From: Paragorgia papillata
Lineage: Eukaryota > Cnidaria > Anthozoa > Scleralcyonacea > Coralliidae
DNA length: 64,000 nucleotides
Reading direction: 5' to 3'
Assembly (NCBI GenBank): GCA_035771165.1
Contig: JAWNZC010000469.1
Location: 212,001-276,000 of the forward strand
Shown here piece by piece: positions 1 to 11,849 of the stretch. The notes under the pieces were generated by a model. That model worked only from the letters and a program-made list of their open reading frames with translations, was not told the origin of the DNA and ran no database searches. Position 1 is the stretch's first letter, and each line of letters begins with the position of its first letter. Position numbers and translations under genes: made by a program.

Positions 1-1137
1 GTTGAATGATTGAACTGAAACGTTGCTATTGGACAATTCGTTCATCATACTAAAATACAATGTGTTCAGTGACCGTGCACCATGCACAAAAATGCATAAA
101 GGCGAACAAAAAGATAGACCAAAGACTTTAGCTGAGTTTCCAGACCATATCTCGATTGACTATGTATTAACCAATTAATGAGAATTAATGTATTTTGATC
201 CTCAAACTGGATATATTTAGACTTTTATACCGTGTTAATATGTGTTTTTAAATTCATATTTTGTTATATAGTTTTGTTTGTTTCAATATAATAAGAGTAT
301 TAAAATGGTTTTGTTTGTTTTCATATATTCAGAGTGTTGTGTTGACTTTATATGTGTACATTTTGCTCGTGTAAGCTCGCACTGCTCGATCATGTAACTG
401 CCCACCCCATCTTTTGACGAAAATTAAAACATTGTGGGGGTGGGTGCTTACCTGGTCAACTACACAGACCTGGCAACTCTCACGGTTTGACCGTGAGACT
501 CCCGATATCAGACAACTTCTCCCGGTCACCCGGTATCACCGTCGCTTCTCACGGCAAGCGAGAATTCTTAAAAATGCCAATAGAAATACTCTGAAAAATT
601 AAAATGAAACATAAACTAAAGAAAAGCATCAATAGCACTTCGGCCGAGGCACAGAGCACCTGAATACAGTCTTAATCATTATCAGTAATGCCTGCAATGC
701 TTGACACTGTTTGGTCAATGGGTGATAAAATTAAAAAAGTTCTGAGTTGTCAAAATCAAAATGGTGCAATTAAGTGGCAACGAAGATGACATGCAGCAAT
801 CTCCAGGTTTGGCTGTCAATCTCCAGGTTTTTTATCATTATATTTAAAAGTCTCCAGTATAATATTTCTACTGAGAAATAGTTTGGTAAAAAGCTATTAT
901 TGGACAATCACTATTATAATTAATATAATATGCATTACACTGGATTTTTGCTATAGTTCAGATAAAAATGGAGCTAAAATCTCCTCAAAGTCAGGTGTTT
1001 GGATCCTAGCAATAAAATTTTGTATCAATTAGTTGTGTTGATTTATTTTAATGCACTCGTTTTGAGAATGTGAAAGTATTAAATTGTAAAAATTTAAAAT
1101 AATTAGTTTGTAAAAATTCAAAATTATTGTAATTAAT
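1..1137. other. Intergenic or intronic DNA, no gene recognised
   Basis: AT-rich sequence in which I see no convincing exon, RNA gene or complete mobile element. The short open frames near 330-600 have no recognisable protein character. The last 70 bases (about 1065-1135) recur at 56390-56455, in both places just before an ATT/TTG microsatellite, so they are the end of a dispersed repeat. Confidence 0.5.
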
Positions 1138-1148
1138 AATAATAATAC

Positions 1149-1185
<37 letters not shown>

Positions 1186-1260
1186 GTCGTTGTTGTTATT
1201 ATTATCATTACTATTATTATTATTATTATTGTTGTTGTTATTATTATTATTATTATTTTG
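1138..1260. repeat. ATT/TTG trinucleotide microsatellite
   Basis: Nearly pure tracts of ATT with interspersed TTG and ATC triplets. The Asn-rich open frame on the minus strand is only a translation of this tract. The flank and tract match the repeat at 56390-56707. Confidence 0.9.
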
Positions 1261-1261
1261 C

Positions 1262-2114
1262 AAGCCCGCGCCTGACGAGGACGCCTGATCTTCTCAGGTT
1301 AATTTCCCGCCAGCGCGCTTCTGGCCGAGTAAAGAGTCTGGGTTCTAGGCAGAAGACGCCATGTTGGATTTTTGTTCTTCTCAAGTTCAAGAGAAGATTT
1401 TGGAAAAAACAAGCGTTTATTTGGGTTCCTTGAAGCTAAACTACTCGTCTTACTGCCAAAATATCGATACCTGTTCAAAGCGAGAAGAAAAGCCAACAAA
1501 AGTTCCCTGAAAATTCGGGTAAGAAGGTAAAATATTTGTTAAATTAATACTGCAGGTTTTAGCGAAAGATTTGAAATGAAAGACTGATAAGTGGAAAAGT
1601 TTTGCAAGATAAACGGACTGTGGGGAGGGTTAATTTTAAAGTAAACATAGTAAGTTATGTTTAATTTACTAAAAACAACGAAATATTTTTGTTTCCGGGT
1701 CCCGAACTAAGATAAAATTGAGCGCGAAATTTGAATATCGCCAATACGAGCGAGTTCTTGTCAAGGTCTTCTTCGACTTCGCTTGCTTTTTTGCTGCTTG
1801 TCGATACGATAAATAAGGTTTTTTGGCAAAAAAATCCTTGGCAAGGATATTTTTCTCGTCAGTATGGCTAGAAAAGTTTCCCTATTTGCCAACAGCAGTA
1901 TCCTCGGATTCGCAAAGCAAATATTTCACCTTAAATAATTCCCTCAATAATCAACCGATCGGCACACACGATGCACCAAATTAAAGCTTATTATTCTATC
2001 TTTCTGGCCCAAGATTAATGGCGTTCGTTTGAACAATTTGTTGAGGAAAAAAATAACGATTTAATATAAAGTATCCACTTTTTAGGTAAACAAATAGATC
2101 AAATTCGCCGGGAC
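1262..2114. other. GC-richer stretch with a small unassigned ORF, then unannotated DNA
   Basis: About 1262-1520 is richer in GC and CpG than its surroundings and contains a 49-codon plus-strand ORF (ATG at 1361, stop 1508-1510) in a good start context. I do not recognise the product. It could be a first exon with promoter, or chance. The rest of the interval shows nothing I can assign. Confidence 0.25.
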
Positions 2115-2690
2115 CGGCTTTGGGGGAAAAAAATCGATGGCTTCCCTTACTTTTTAATGCCTTTGCTATATATCAAAATGAAGCTCATTCTATCCTCTTG
2201 CTGGCCCGAGAAAAACTAGAAGTGGCCCAGATCTGATTCAAAATATATTAGCTTTTAAAGAGCAACGCCAAAACTGTCAATTGCACAGCGAGCCAAATTC
2301 ACTTGTAGCCGACATGACTCTTTGGGGGGGAAATTTCGATAGCTTCTTTTAATTTTAACCGGCTTTCATATATATCAAATTGAAGCTCATTCTATCTTCT
2401 TGCTGGCCCAAGAAAAATTAGAAGTGGCCCAGATCTGGTTCAAGAGTTATTCGCTTTTAAAGTGAGATGCCCAAACTGTCAATTACACAGCACGCTAAAA
2501 ATAGAACACTTTATTAACTATATTTCACGACATAGCCTTTGGGGGAAAGATTTCGATGGCTTCGGTTATTTTTAACCGGCTTTCCTATATATGAAATTGA
2601 AGCTAAATCTATCTTCTTGCTGGCCTAAGAAAAATTAGAAATTGCCCAGATCTGGTTCAAGAGTTGTTCGCTATTAATAACAGCGCTGTG
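2115..2690. repeat. Three diverged tandem copies of a roughly 210-bp repeat
   Basis: Three successive units begin near 2120, 2325 and 2535. Each contains TTTGGGGGAAA, then TTCGATGGCTTC, then CTTGCTGGCCC, then AGTGGCCCAGATCTG in the same order, with substitutions and small indels. No coding potential is seen. It is an old minisatellite-scale duplication. Confidence 0.75.
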
Positions 2691-3256
2691 TAGTAACGAG
2701 ATACAAGCATGCACATGGATAAAGTCGGTAATAGACGTACACAGTACTAAGTTTGGAGAGTCGCAATCCCCGGTGGGCATCTCGGGCCGGCAATCATTAC
2801 ACCACCAAGCTAGCGAGTCGCCAAGGCCTGGCAGACCAGTCTGGTGCTGGCACACGAAGCGCGATCCTACTCATTTAGGTAATAGTGGTGTTCCTGCGCG
2901 ACCGAGAAACTCCTCTCAACCAGGGGATTACGGTTCACACTACTAGCCTAGTGGAGAAAGAAAGTAAATAATACAAGTACTCACCCATGATGTGGCTGCA
3001 CAAACCTGAACCTATAGAAAAGGCGTAGGAAACAGCTGCAGCAGACACTGCAACATACTGCAAAGTTAAAGCATAACACTGGACACCAAATGCAATGCAG
3101 ATCACCCGGCCATGCAGCAAGGCTGTGAGAGTTCAAGTAATATCCTGTCTAAGATAGAACAGTTAGGTTATGAAAGCAACATAAATTGACACAGGAAGAC
3201 AACGTACAATACAAATTAGCTAACAAATTAATGTATCACCTGGCATGCCAGGGAGA
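2691..3256. other. No gene recognised
   Basis: Unannotated DNA between two repeat arrays. Two minus-strand open frames (2625-2855 and 2935-3120) have no recognisable domain and lie in repeat-like sequence. Confidence 0.4.
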
Positions 3257-3901
3257 GCAAGACTCACGGCGTCTGTGCTCACAGCTTACTCCTTCTACAG
3301 AGTAGACGGAGCAACAACGGTGGAGCAACCGTTGGCAAGCCGGGAGAGCCCTCTCCCGGCGCTAGCAACAAAAGGTTCTGGAACGAACCTTGCTGAACAC
3401 CAGAGGCGCATCTGGTGAAGGAATAGAGAGGCTCCAAGATTACAGTGGGAAGTGGGAGTGGTGTAGAAGACGCACCGACGTGATAAACATTAGCTAACTG
3501 AGGCGCAACCGTTAGCAGTTGCGGAGGCTTCAAACTCCAGGGCAGGAGGCATGTGGATTGGCGCTTGCACCACCACGCGAATAACAGAGGTGAGTCTGTT
3601 AGCTAATGACCAAGTAACAACGGAGTTACGGAGGCGCATCCGTTGGCAGTTGCAGAGGCTACAAACTCCCGTGCAAAGGGAGTGGGGTGTGGATTGGCGC
3701 TGTTCGAGCAGTAAGAAGAATGAAGTCTAAGCAAGACTCACGGCGTCTGTGCTCACAGCTTACTCCTTCTACAGAGTAGACGGACCAACAACGGTGGAGC
3801 AACCGTTGGCAAGCCGGGAGAGCCCTCTCCCGGCACTAGCAACCAAAGGTTCTGCGAACGAACCTTGCTGAACACCAGAGGCGCATCTGGTGAAGGAATA
3901 G
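3257..3901 (+). repeat. Pair of roughly 170-bp direct repeats
   Basis: 3257-3426 and 3731-3901 are almost identical, both running from GCAAGACTCACGGCG to GGTGAAGGAATAG. The spacer holds a second, more diverged pair (about 3480-3570 and 3590-3705) ending in GTGTGGATTGGCGCT. The array stops just before a CNOT1 exon. It may be an old SINE or satellite cluster. Confidence 0.8.
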
Positions 3902-3932
3902 ATTTCTAATAATTGTGTTTTTCTTGACGTAG

Positions 3933-4117
3933 CTGCGGCTGGTGATATTACAGCTGTCTTACCTGGGGTAAGCCAATCATTTCCAGGAGATGTCGAAGCT
4001 GAAGCTAACTCATATTTCCAAAAGATCTACAATCAACCTCCTAACCCAACAATGACTATCGATGAAGTGCTGGAAATGCTAAAGACATTTAAAGATTCCC
4101 CATCCAAGAAAGAAAAG
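3933..4117 (+). CDS. CNOT1: CNOT1 exon (CCR4-NOT transcription complex subunit 1)
   Basis: CNOT1 is the scaffold of the CCR4-NOT complex, which removes poly(A) tails from cytoplasmic mRNA. The exon follows a TTTTTCTTGACGTAG acceptor and ends AAAAG/GTAATG. It begins with the last two bases of a codon and ends on a codon boundary. It encodes about 61 residues including EAEANSYFQKIYN and TIDEVLEMLKTFKDS, which match the CNOT1 segment before the MIF4G-like middle domain. The next exon is 14.7 kb downstream (18799) and continues the same conserved protein in frame. The intron between holds a hAT transposon and a whole TRIM-like gene. The upstream limit depends on the acceptor chosen and could shift by a few codons. 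Confidence 0.85.
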
Positions 4118-4277
4118 GTAATGAAACATATCATTGTTTACTTGCACGAGTATCGTTTTCTAAGTTTTCAAAAAGTTTCACTTCGAATTGATACACGGAA
4201 AAAAATTTCCCAAAACTTTAGGCAAAGATCTAACCACTGACGAAAGCTCAAGGCTGCTTTATATTGTGCAGCCTGTT

Positions 4278-4345
4278 CGTTCGTTCGTTCGTTCGTTCGT
4301 TCGTTCGTTCGTTCGTTCGTTCGTTCGTTCGTTCGTTCGTTCGTT
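4278..4345. repeat. GTTC tetranucleotide microsatellite
   Basis: About 17 uninterrupted copies of GTTC inside the CNOT1 intron. The FVRS-repeat open frame here is only a translation of this tract. Confidence 0.95.
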
Positions 4346-4410
4346 CATTTGTTCGTGCGGCATCAATAGACACGGCAATTTCAAGTTTCCCAAAAAATAG
4401 CGGTTTGCCC

Positions 4411-4811
4411 TAAGGTTGGGCTGTTTACCGGTTCTTTTCGGTTTTATTATTAAACCGGTTTTTTCGGTTTAGCTTTTAGAAAAACCGGAAAACCGTCATC
4501 ATTATTTATTACAATGTTACAATGTATAATTTTGTTTAGTTCTTAAAATTGTTACTATTAAAGATGAGAAAAGCAAAATAAAATTAACGTTAGCAAACGT
4601 TTTCGCTGAACGTTCGCTTTTTGTTCAATATTTTGCCGTGATTTATGCAGTCATTTATAATTATACAGCCAAATTATGACGTCCAGCGCTATTAAAAATT
4701 TGAAATTGCGTTAGTTCTGAACTTTTGAAAAAAAAACCGGTTTTACGGTTTAACCGGTTTAGAGTCGGACGGTTTGGCGGTTTTTATTTTAATCAAAACC
4801 GCCCAAGCTTA
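4411..4811. mobile_element. hAT-like MITE, 401 bp
   Basis: A non-autonomous element with inverted ends TAAGGTTGGGC at the left and GCCCAAGCTTA at the right (one mismatch). The flanking 8-base repeats GTTTGCCC (4403-4410) and GTTTGTCC (4812-4819) also differ at one base, as expected for an aged hAT target duplication. The interior is rich in AACCGG/CCGGTT palindromes near both ends. It has no coding capacity. Confidence 0.75.
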
Positions 4812-4896
4812 GTTTGTCCACTGGGTATTGCGGTGTTTAACATAATGAAATGCAGGAATAAATCACATCGTTGAGTGCATCTTTAAGTGTAATCGC

Positions 4897-7807
4897 TAGG
4901 CATTGACCGATTGTGCTCGTAAATTTCTGAAAAGTTGCTGCGTAAAATGCGAAAAGTTGCTGTGTAAAATGCGAAAAGTTGCTAAAAAGTTGCAAAAAAT
5001 ACAAAAAGTTGCTACGTAAACTTCAAGTGTTGCACCTAATTCTCGCCCAAATTTCACGATATTTTCACGCATACTTAATTAAAAGTTTCTATATTTTAAA
5101 ATAATATTGCAAAAATGATACCTATAAAGATAAATTTCTTGAAATTTGAACAAATGTATAAAAATATTTTAATAAATCTTTCGCATTAGCGTATATTTAC
5201 AAAACGTTTATTAGAAACCAATAAAATGAAAAGTTTGAAACAAAACTTCTGGAGTTCTAGTTGTTCATTTGACTTTATCTTGCTGGCATACTGTTTCCAG
5301 ATTAGTCCAATACAACAGAACTAATTCTACAGATTGTATATTGGTAAGTAATATATACATAACATAGGTGTTCATTTAGCAGCATACAACACAAAATCAA
5401 TCCTGTTACCCAGTTGAGGCAGTTATGACCTCTTTGTATTATTGTATTGCAGCATAACGCTAGCTTCAAGGTAATCTTCAAGGGCTCTGTCTTGTTGTGA
5501 GGAAAATGCACTGGTTAGGAGACTGAAAGCCCTTTCTGCAGATGCAGAACTTGGCTGGATCAACAGCAGTGTTTTGACGAGCGAGGACCAGTGTGGAAGG
5601 GCGTCTTCATGAGCTGCCCACCATGTCAACTTGTCATTCTCACAAGTCACTGTGACGCCTTCTGCTGCAGCCAGATACAAAGATAACTCTTCAGCCAAAT
5701 TAGCTATTTTGGCGTCGTCTTTGATGAAGGGAAAACTTCTGAACTCTTGAAGTGATTCAGCTGTCGGATTCAGGCTTTGCACTTGTACAGGGCAGCAAAG
5801 ACGTGCAGCTTTGAACGCTCGTACAGTTTCATAAAACTGGCCACTGAACTTTTGCTGATAAAATTGAAGGCCCGGCTGGATACAAGCTTTTGCCCGTGCA
5901 ATTAACTGGCTGCAGAGCGCAGCATTTCCATTAGCAATTTCTCGGGCGACAGCCACGGTGTTGGGATAATTGTCGACTGCTACGGCCCGGGCAACAGCCG
6001 AAAGCTCCTCATAGCAGGAGAAAATGAGTGGCCCATCTCCTTCCAAATAATATGTTGCTTTAATGAAATGAACCCCTGCATCAACAATGGCAGCTAGCTC
6101 CAACCGTAGATCTTGACAGGTTTGGGGATCATCAAATATCTCCAGCAGATGTTGGCGATTAGCAGGACAGATTTCCTCATTTTCACGAAGGAATGGCTCC
6201 ACATAACCAAAATAGTTGACCACTTGGTTAAGTACTTCCCATTTACTCCACCAACGTGTGTCGCTAAACGTACGAATGGACTGCCCCGTTCTCTCTCTCC
6301 AGACAAGGCGTGCATTGTAGCTATGGGAAAACATGCCTATCCAATAGCGAGTGAATAGGTCAAGGATTCTAAATTGAAAATGATTGCCGACATTGTCTAT
6401 AGTGTGTGAGAAGCACACAACATCAAAGAGATTTTGATAGAAGAACATCAGCTGTCTCAAGGCAGCTCCATTAACAGATGCACCATCTCTCGTAGCTCCA
6501 ATAACTACATTCGGACCAAGCTTATACTCCACAGCAAGGCAAGACATTAGTCTCTGAGCCAATTCTTCTCCTTTAAGCGCCTTCGCAAGAATTTCGAGGC
6601 GTATGAGCCGCTGAGTGGGTACAAAATTTTCCTGAACAAAGCGGATTACGATAACAAGGGCTTCACCCAATCTGGCTGTACCATCAAAGATCACACTTGC
6701 CTCTTTCACATCTTTGAGTTCTTCCTGGAGCTTGTCCTTTTCTTTTTCTAGTACTGCTGGAATAAGTAGAGCCAGATGGCTGCTACTGGTTAACCGATGG
6801 CCATGCTTCTCTAGTACCGGTCGGAGGGAATCTGTTTTCGCTAATGGTATTCCACCATTCAGAAAAGATTCGACTACCTCAAAGCGGAATAATCGCATAT
6901 CCGCGGGCAAAGTTGACCCAGGTGTATTTTCTCTCTTATCTCTCCTTTGCAAGCATGCCATAATAGTCTGGTTGTGTGATTTGTTCTTTCTAATATCAGA
7001 TAATCCGTTCTTGTGCTTTCTTGATTCTATATGTTTTTGGATAGAACTTTTCTTCATAGAGAGTTCTTCGCTGCAAGCGTCGCACCACAATTTCCGGTCG
7101 ATCACAGCAAAATGATGGTTAGGAAATTCCTTCAACCGATCCCAAGCAGTCGTACTGGCAGTAGCTTTACTCTCCCTTTGCTTGTATTTTCCTTTATTGA
7201 CAGGAAGTTTTCGCTTACGTGCAATATCAGCTTTTGCTGGGGCACTTAGACTTGCACCAGCATTTCTTGCTATCAAAATTGGATCTTGGACTTCTTTTAC
7301 CGGCACATCTTCGTTCTCTGAAATCTCCACATCTTCGTTTTCTGTTTCTGATAAGTCGTCTCGGTCGGACAGGTCAAGTGATTCGTCCATGGCATCAAAT
7401 TAGCAATTTAAATTACTAAAACTGAAATGACCGGACGCCATTTTGTTTTTATTGTTAAACACATGCACAGGAAACCCTAGTAAGCAAAACGACATTCGAT
7501 ATTAAACACTGTCAGTGTTACACTGAGCATATAAGTATAGTGCTGTAGTGCATACATGTAATACATGACACTGGTCACTGGGACAACATGGTGGGTTCGT
7601 GCAAAAAATAATCAAGTAAACATCAAAACATCGTTTTTATTATCAAAAATTCTAATTATGGCTTATCTAATTGTCCATTTTTTGCTAAAAGTCGCTAAAA
7701 AGTTGCCCTGAAATGCAAATATTGCTCGAGGTTGCTACAAATGAAAAAAGTTGCTCCCAAAGCCAAAAGTTGCTAAAAAGTTGCCGAGCACAATCGGTCA
7801 ATGCCTA
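4897..7807 (-). mobile_element. Complete hAT DNA transposon, 2911 bp
   Basis: Both ends carry the inverted repeat TAGGCATTGACCG, 23 bp in full. The flanks are a perfect 8-bp duplication, GTAATCGC (4889-4896 and 7808-7815), diagnostic of the hAT superfamily. Subterminal AAAGTTGC repeats occur about five to six times at each end; in hAT elements such repeats are typical transposase-binding sites. The interior holds one uninterrupted 655-codon transposase gene. Perfect duplication, matching ends and an intact gene suggest a recent and possibly still active insertion. It lies in a CNOT1 intron. Confidence 0.93.
5423..7390 (-). CDS. hAT transposase, 655 aa
   Basis: Predicted cut-and-paste transposase of the surrounding hAT element, acting in the nucleus on its TIRs. 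The acidic N-terminus (residues 1-35) is followed by a basic stretch and a zinc finger with C103, C106, H120 and H126 (BED-like DNA binding). Candidate RNase H-fold catalytic residues are D236 (VIFDGT) and D302 (GATRDGAS). The C-terminal ASAERAFSLL motif followed by a conserved helix is the hATC dimerisation region, and contains a Glu suitable as the third catalytic residue. The start is in a strong context (GCCATGG) and no stop or frameshift interrupts the frame. The length is normal for the family. I did not assign the subfamily. Confidence 0.92.
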   Translation of the reverse strand: MDESLDLSDRDDLSETENEDVEISENEDVPVKEVQDPILIARNAGASLSAPAKADIARKRKLPVNKGKYKQRESKATASTTAWDRLKEFPNHHFAVIDRKLWCDACSEELSMKKSSIQKHIESRKHKNGLSDIRKNKSHNQTIMACLQRRDKRENTPGSTLPADMRLFRFEVVESFLNGGIPLAKTDSLRPVLEKHGHRLTSSSHLALLIPAVLEKEKDKLQEELKDVKEASVIFDGTARLGEALVIVIRFVQENFVPTQRLIRLEILAKALKGEELAQRLMSCLAVEYKLGPNVVIGATRDGASVNGAALRQLMFFYQNLFDVVCFSHTIDNVGNHFQFRILDLFTRYWIGMFSHSYNARLVWRERTGQSIRTFSDTRWWSKWEVLNQVVNYFGYVEPFLRENEEICPANRQHLLEIFDDPQTCQDLRLELAAIVDAGVHFIKATYYLEGDGPLIFSCYEELSAVARAVAVDNYPNTVAVAREIANGNAALCSQLIARAKACIQPGLQFYQQKFSGQFYETVRAFKAARLCCPVQVQSLNPTAESLQEFRSFPFIKDDAKIANLAEELSLYLAAAEGVTVTCENDKLTWWAAHEDALPHWSSLVKTLLLIQPSSASAERAFSLLTSAFSSQQDRALEDYLEASVMLQYNNTKRS

Positions 7808-8022
7808 GTAATCGCACATGTAAATAAAACCTCTCATGTTATATCGCCTTGCTTTGCACATTAGATTGGGGATAAAATCAAAGCTTTTGTACTTGATCGC
7901 GTTGCTAGGGTATATTGTTTAAACGCGTGTACTGGTGGTAAAAGCCTGGGCGGACTTCTCTAATGAAATAATATATATCAGACTATAATATTTATAAGAA
8001 TATGGAAATATAGACCGGAATA

Positions 8023-8211
8023 CCAATCACAGCAGGATATTACATAGTTTACCATGAAATAAGGAATCATATTACCATTTACCGAGAATTGACTATTGTG
8101 AAACCGAAAGAAAGATTTCCAAGACCAGAACTGAGCCAAACGATTTCCAGTTTCTCTTGCTGATTACGTTTACGGAAACTACTACACTTTTTCAAGAAAA
8201 CGTTGTCTACA
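8023..8211 (+). promoter_or_regulatory. TRIM-TLDc gene promoter and 5' leader
   Basis: This stretch is conserved with the region upstream of the second TRIM copy (48690-48860, inverted). Shared blocks are a CCAAT box (8023-8027) inside CCAATCACAGCAGGATAT, ATTACCATTTAC, and a leader ending CTACACTTTTTCAAG and ACGTTGTCTACA before the ATG. GAAACCGAAAG at 8100-8110 fits the GAAANNGAAA core of interferon-regulatory-factor sites. Promoter function and the IRF site are inferred from conservation and consensus only. Confidence 0.55.
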
Positions 8212-11200
8212 ATGGCTACTTCTTCAACCGACGCCGTTCCAGTTGATGAACTAGAATCCTTACTCACATGTTCCATTTGTTTGGAAACTTTGAACGAACC
8301 ACGAACACTGCCTTGCTTTCACTCTTTTTGCAAAATCTGTTTAGAGAAGTTTGTAAAACGCCATCGTGAGGAAGCAGCTGGTAAAGAGATTGAAGTATTC
8401 AACTGTCCGACCTGTCGGTCAGAATTTATTCTGAAACCAAAAGATGAAGTAGCAGGAATGGCGAGCAGTCATTTTATCAGAAATATGTTAGCCGTCATGG
8501 CGATTCAACGACGAGCAAAGGTTTCTAAATGTTCTCGTTGTCAACAGCCTGCCGTTAGTCGATGTACAACTTGTGAGGTGTTCATGTGCGAAAAATGTCT
8601 CGCGTCTCACGAAAGCTGGCAAGCCCTCAAGAAACACACTGTGTTATCAATAAACGAGTTGAGTCAACCTGAGAACGAAGCCAAGATCAGAGCAAAACTC
8701 CACTGCAAGAAACATGAGAACAAGACCCTTAAGTTCTATTGTGAGACATGCAAAGAACTGATCTGTAGTCATTGTATGGTCTTGAATCACATCAAGCAAA
8801 ATCATTCATGTCTCTCGGTTGACGAAGTAGCTGAGAAGCAAAGAGAAGCATTACGATCAGGCTGTGCCTCTCTAGACGAGAAATTATCTGAGGCCAAGGA
8901 AGCACTGGAAGCCATCAGCAAGGTCACACACTTCCTTGAAGAGAACGCCAAGAAAGTCAAGGCCAGAATCACTCAACAGAAAGAAGACATCTTGAAAAAA
9001 GTCGCGGAGAAGCTAGACGAGAAAGCTCAGCTTATGATTAACGAAGTAGACAAGATTTATAATGAAATGCACACAGATCTGAGCAAACAACAGGATGGCA
9101 TAAAGAGTTATGTTGATAAGGTGAATAACTCAGTTGGTCTACCAAGGAGTCTTTTGGAGAAAGGCAGCATTGAAGAAGTACTTTCCTCTCAGAAGATGAT
9201 TGAAGAAAATATTGAACATGTCAAGAATGAGAGTCCAGAGAATTTGAAGCCTGTGCATGATGGCAAGATTGAATATGAAAGCCAGAAAATAGATGACTTG
9301 GATGTTGATGATATTCTGGAGAAATTGGGAGAAATAGGTAAGATCATAGAATGATATGATTACTGTAGAGGGAGGAAGCTAATTAGAGGAATGGGGCTTA
9401 TTAGATGGGGAGGGGCTTAGAGGGGGGGGCTTTTTTTTTGGGGGGGGGGTTAGGGTAATTATAGGCAGTGGCGGCGTGGCTCTGAAATAGGGGCCGGGAA
9501 ATCACATTCTAGGGCCCACTTTCAGGGGTCATCATCATAAGAATTTAGAACTGCCGGCATGCTACCCCAGAAAATTTTTGAAATTTGGGTGTCTGAAATG
9601 AAATTTCCTGCCTTCTGACAACACCTTTTAGCAAAATTTTAAAAGTTTAAGAACAGAAAAACAACAATACAATATTTATAATCTAACGTGTACGGTAGTT
9701 GCATGCATGCAGTCTTGTTATTTTCAATACACGGATTAATATTATAAAATACTATAAAACTGTGCTGCATAGGCAACGTTGAATTGGAACTTATTAGAGG
9801 GAGAGGCTTACTTAATTTTCCAAGTCAGTAAGAAACAAATCCCAATTGTAATTGATTTCTTATTAAAGTGTCACTAAGACGAAAAATCGTCAGTCTTTTT
9901 CTGATATAATCATAAAGTAGATTTAAAATGAGGATGAACGGCGTTTGTGGTTTGTAAATATCTCATCTCGTTCAAGAGATATTCACATTTTGGAAATATG
10001 CAAATTATATGGCTGATGACGTCATTTTCTCCAAACGAGCGAAATGAAAATCGTAAAATTAGGAATATCTCTAGAAATAAACACTAGAAAGTGCTCAAAT
10101 TTTGCATGCTTATAGTATTAAATAAAATACCTTTCACTGTGGAACTTTAGTTGTTTTCGTGGAAACTGCTGGTTCCTGGCCCCATCCAATGATAAAATTA
10201 AATTTTCGTATTTATCAGCAATCAAGTAGCGTTTACTCCAGCGAATAAATGTGACGGTTAGGGCTTATGTAGGCATTGTAATTCAAACGTTTAAATCTTT
10301 CTATTTTTAAACAATGAGGCAAAAATTAAAACTCCCTTTTTAAGGTTTAGAGTAACCTGAGAGCATGCGCTTTCCATGGCAATCACAAAAGCTCCACAGA
10401 GAAGTGTATTTTATTAGATACTATAAGCATACAAAGTTTAAGCACGTTCTATTGTTTATTTCCAGAGATATTCCTTATTTTACGATTTTCATTTCGCTCG
10501 TTTGGAGTACATGACGTCATCAGCCATAAATTTGCATATTTCCAAAACGTGAATATCTCTTGAACGAGATGAGATATTGACAAACCACAAACGCCGTTCA
10601 CCCTCATTTTAAATGTACTTTATGATAAGATCAAAAAAAAGACTGACGATTTTTCGTCTTTCAGTGACACTTTAAAGTTCATTATTGTAGAAAGTGGTGT
10701 GTGTGTGTGTTTGGGGACCAAATATATAGAGGATGGAGCTTATTTTTATGTTTTTCTGGGGAAAAAACCCCGCAGAAAGTCAATGATTATGATTATAAGA
10801 AATGAGAATTTTAAGATTAAATTAAATCATGTTTAATTTTCATGTGTGACTTTATTTAGCTGATCATCCTATGCCTGGTGATTTATTGAATGACTCCATC
10901 ATTCTGAAAGGGAAGAATGATTATAAAAATCAAATGAAAGAATGGTTGGATGATCAGTTTCAATGGCGTCTTTGTTATCGAGCTACCAGAGATGGATGGC
11001 GTGTACAAGATTTTCACAGATGTTGTGACAATAAGGGAGCTACAGTGACTTTAGTGAAAGTTGGAGATTATATGTTTGGTGGATATACAGACCAGAACTG
11101 GGCAGGTAAATGATTTAGAAAATGAATTTTTTTTAAATAATTTCACAGACACAGTAAGCCAAACAAAATTGCTTAACATCCAAAATTTTCTCCATGTTAT

Positions 11201-11706
11201 ACCTTGATGAGTTTTGTTCTTAGAGGAATGTTAGCAAGAAATCTGTTTAAATAACAAAATAAGTCTGCAGCAGGCTTTTAGAACAATTAAGATCAATATA
11301 TTTAATAAATCTGGGATGTGTTTGTCATTGAGTACACCTGTAAAAAAACTCAAATAGAACAGATTGTTATTGAGTAAACATTTTGTATTTTATTTAAGGT
11401 CAAGAATGGAAACAGTCCAACTCCTCATTTTTGTTCTCGCTACAAAATAAAGACAACTTGCCACCATTTAGATCAGTGGTTTATAGAAACCATCAATATG
11501 CAATCCTCAGCAATCCTGACTATGGACCAACCTTTGGTCTTGATTTCCTCATCAGTGATAACTCCAATCACAATCATGAATCATACTCCAGGCTTGGCAA
11601 CAGATACCAACCACCCCCAGGATACCAATACAATACTGAACAAACCAACTCTCTTCTGGCTGGAAGTCACAAGTTTACTCCAACTGAAATAGAAGTATTT
11701 TACTAA
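8212..11706 (+). CDS. TRIM-like E3 ligase with C-terminal TLDc domain, 3 exons, 559 aa
   Basis: Exons 8212-9337, 10860-11105 and 11399-11706 sum to 1680 nt with consistent phase-1 junctions (G/GTAAGA, G/GTAAAT) and a single open frame. The RING finger is C3HC4: C20, C23, C35, H37, C40, C43, C65, C68. B-box 1 (about 107-146) and B-box 2 (about 164-205) follow, then a charged coiled coil (about 206-330), then a TLDc domain from about 376 to the end. TLDc motifs include SIILKG, FQWRLCYRATRDGW, FHRCCDNKG, GGYTDQNW, SSFLFSLQNK and the terminal EVFY. RING-B-box-coiled-coil proteins are E3 ubiquitin ligases; TLDc domains occur in oxidative-stress and V-ATPase-interacting proteins. The substrate is unknown. 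The ATG at 8212 is preferred because an in-frame upstream codon is only TTG. The gene lies entirely in a CNOT1 intron, same strand. Its paralogues here are 45300-48689 and 56975-57830. Confidence 0.9.
9867..10671. mobile_element. Foldback MITE with TTAA target duplication, 805 bp
   Basis: Inverted ends AGTGTCACT and AGTGACACT are flanked by TTAA on both sides (9863-9866 and 10672-10675), as in piggyBac-like elements. The arms stay similar for roughly 260 bp, including GACGAAAAATCGTCAGTC and GATGACGTCAT segments. No coding capacity. It sits in intron 1 of the TRIM-TLDc gene. Confidence 0.8.
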
Positions 11707-11849
11707 TAGGTACTTCATCTTATGGAATATGGTGGTTCTGAGGTTAAGGTTTTCATTAGCGTTAGAATTGCATTATTGCAATCTGGCTAAGAGTAGGATT
11801 AGGAATAAGATTAAGATTATGAGTAGGAGTAGGATTAGGATTAGCATTA

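Noticed and set aside
4188..4400. FVRS-repeat ORF
   Set aside because: Product of the GTTC microsatellite.
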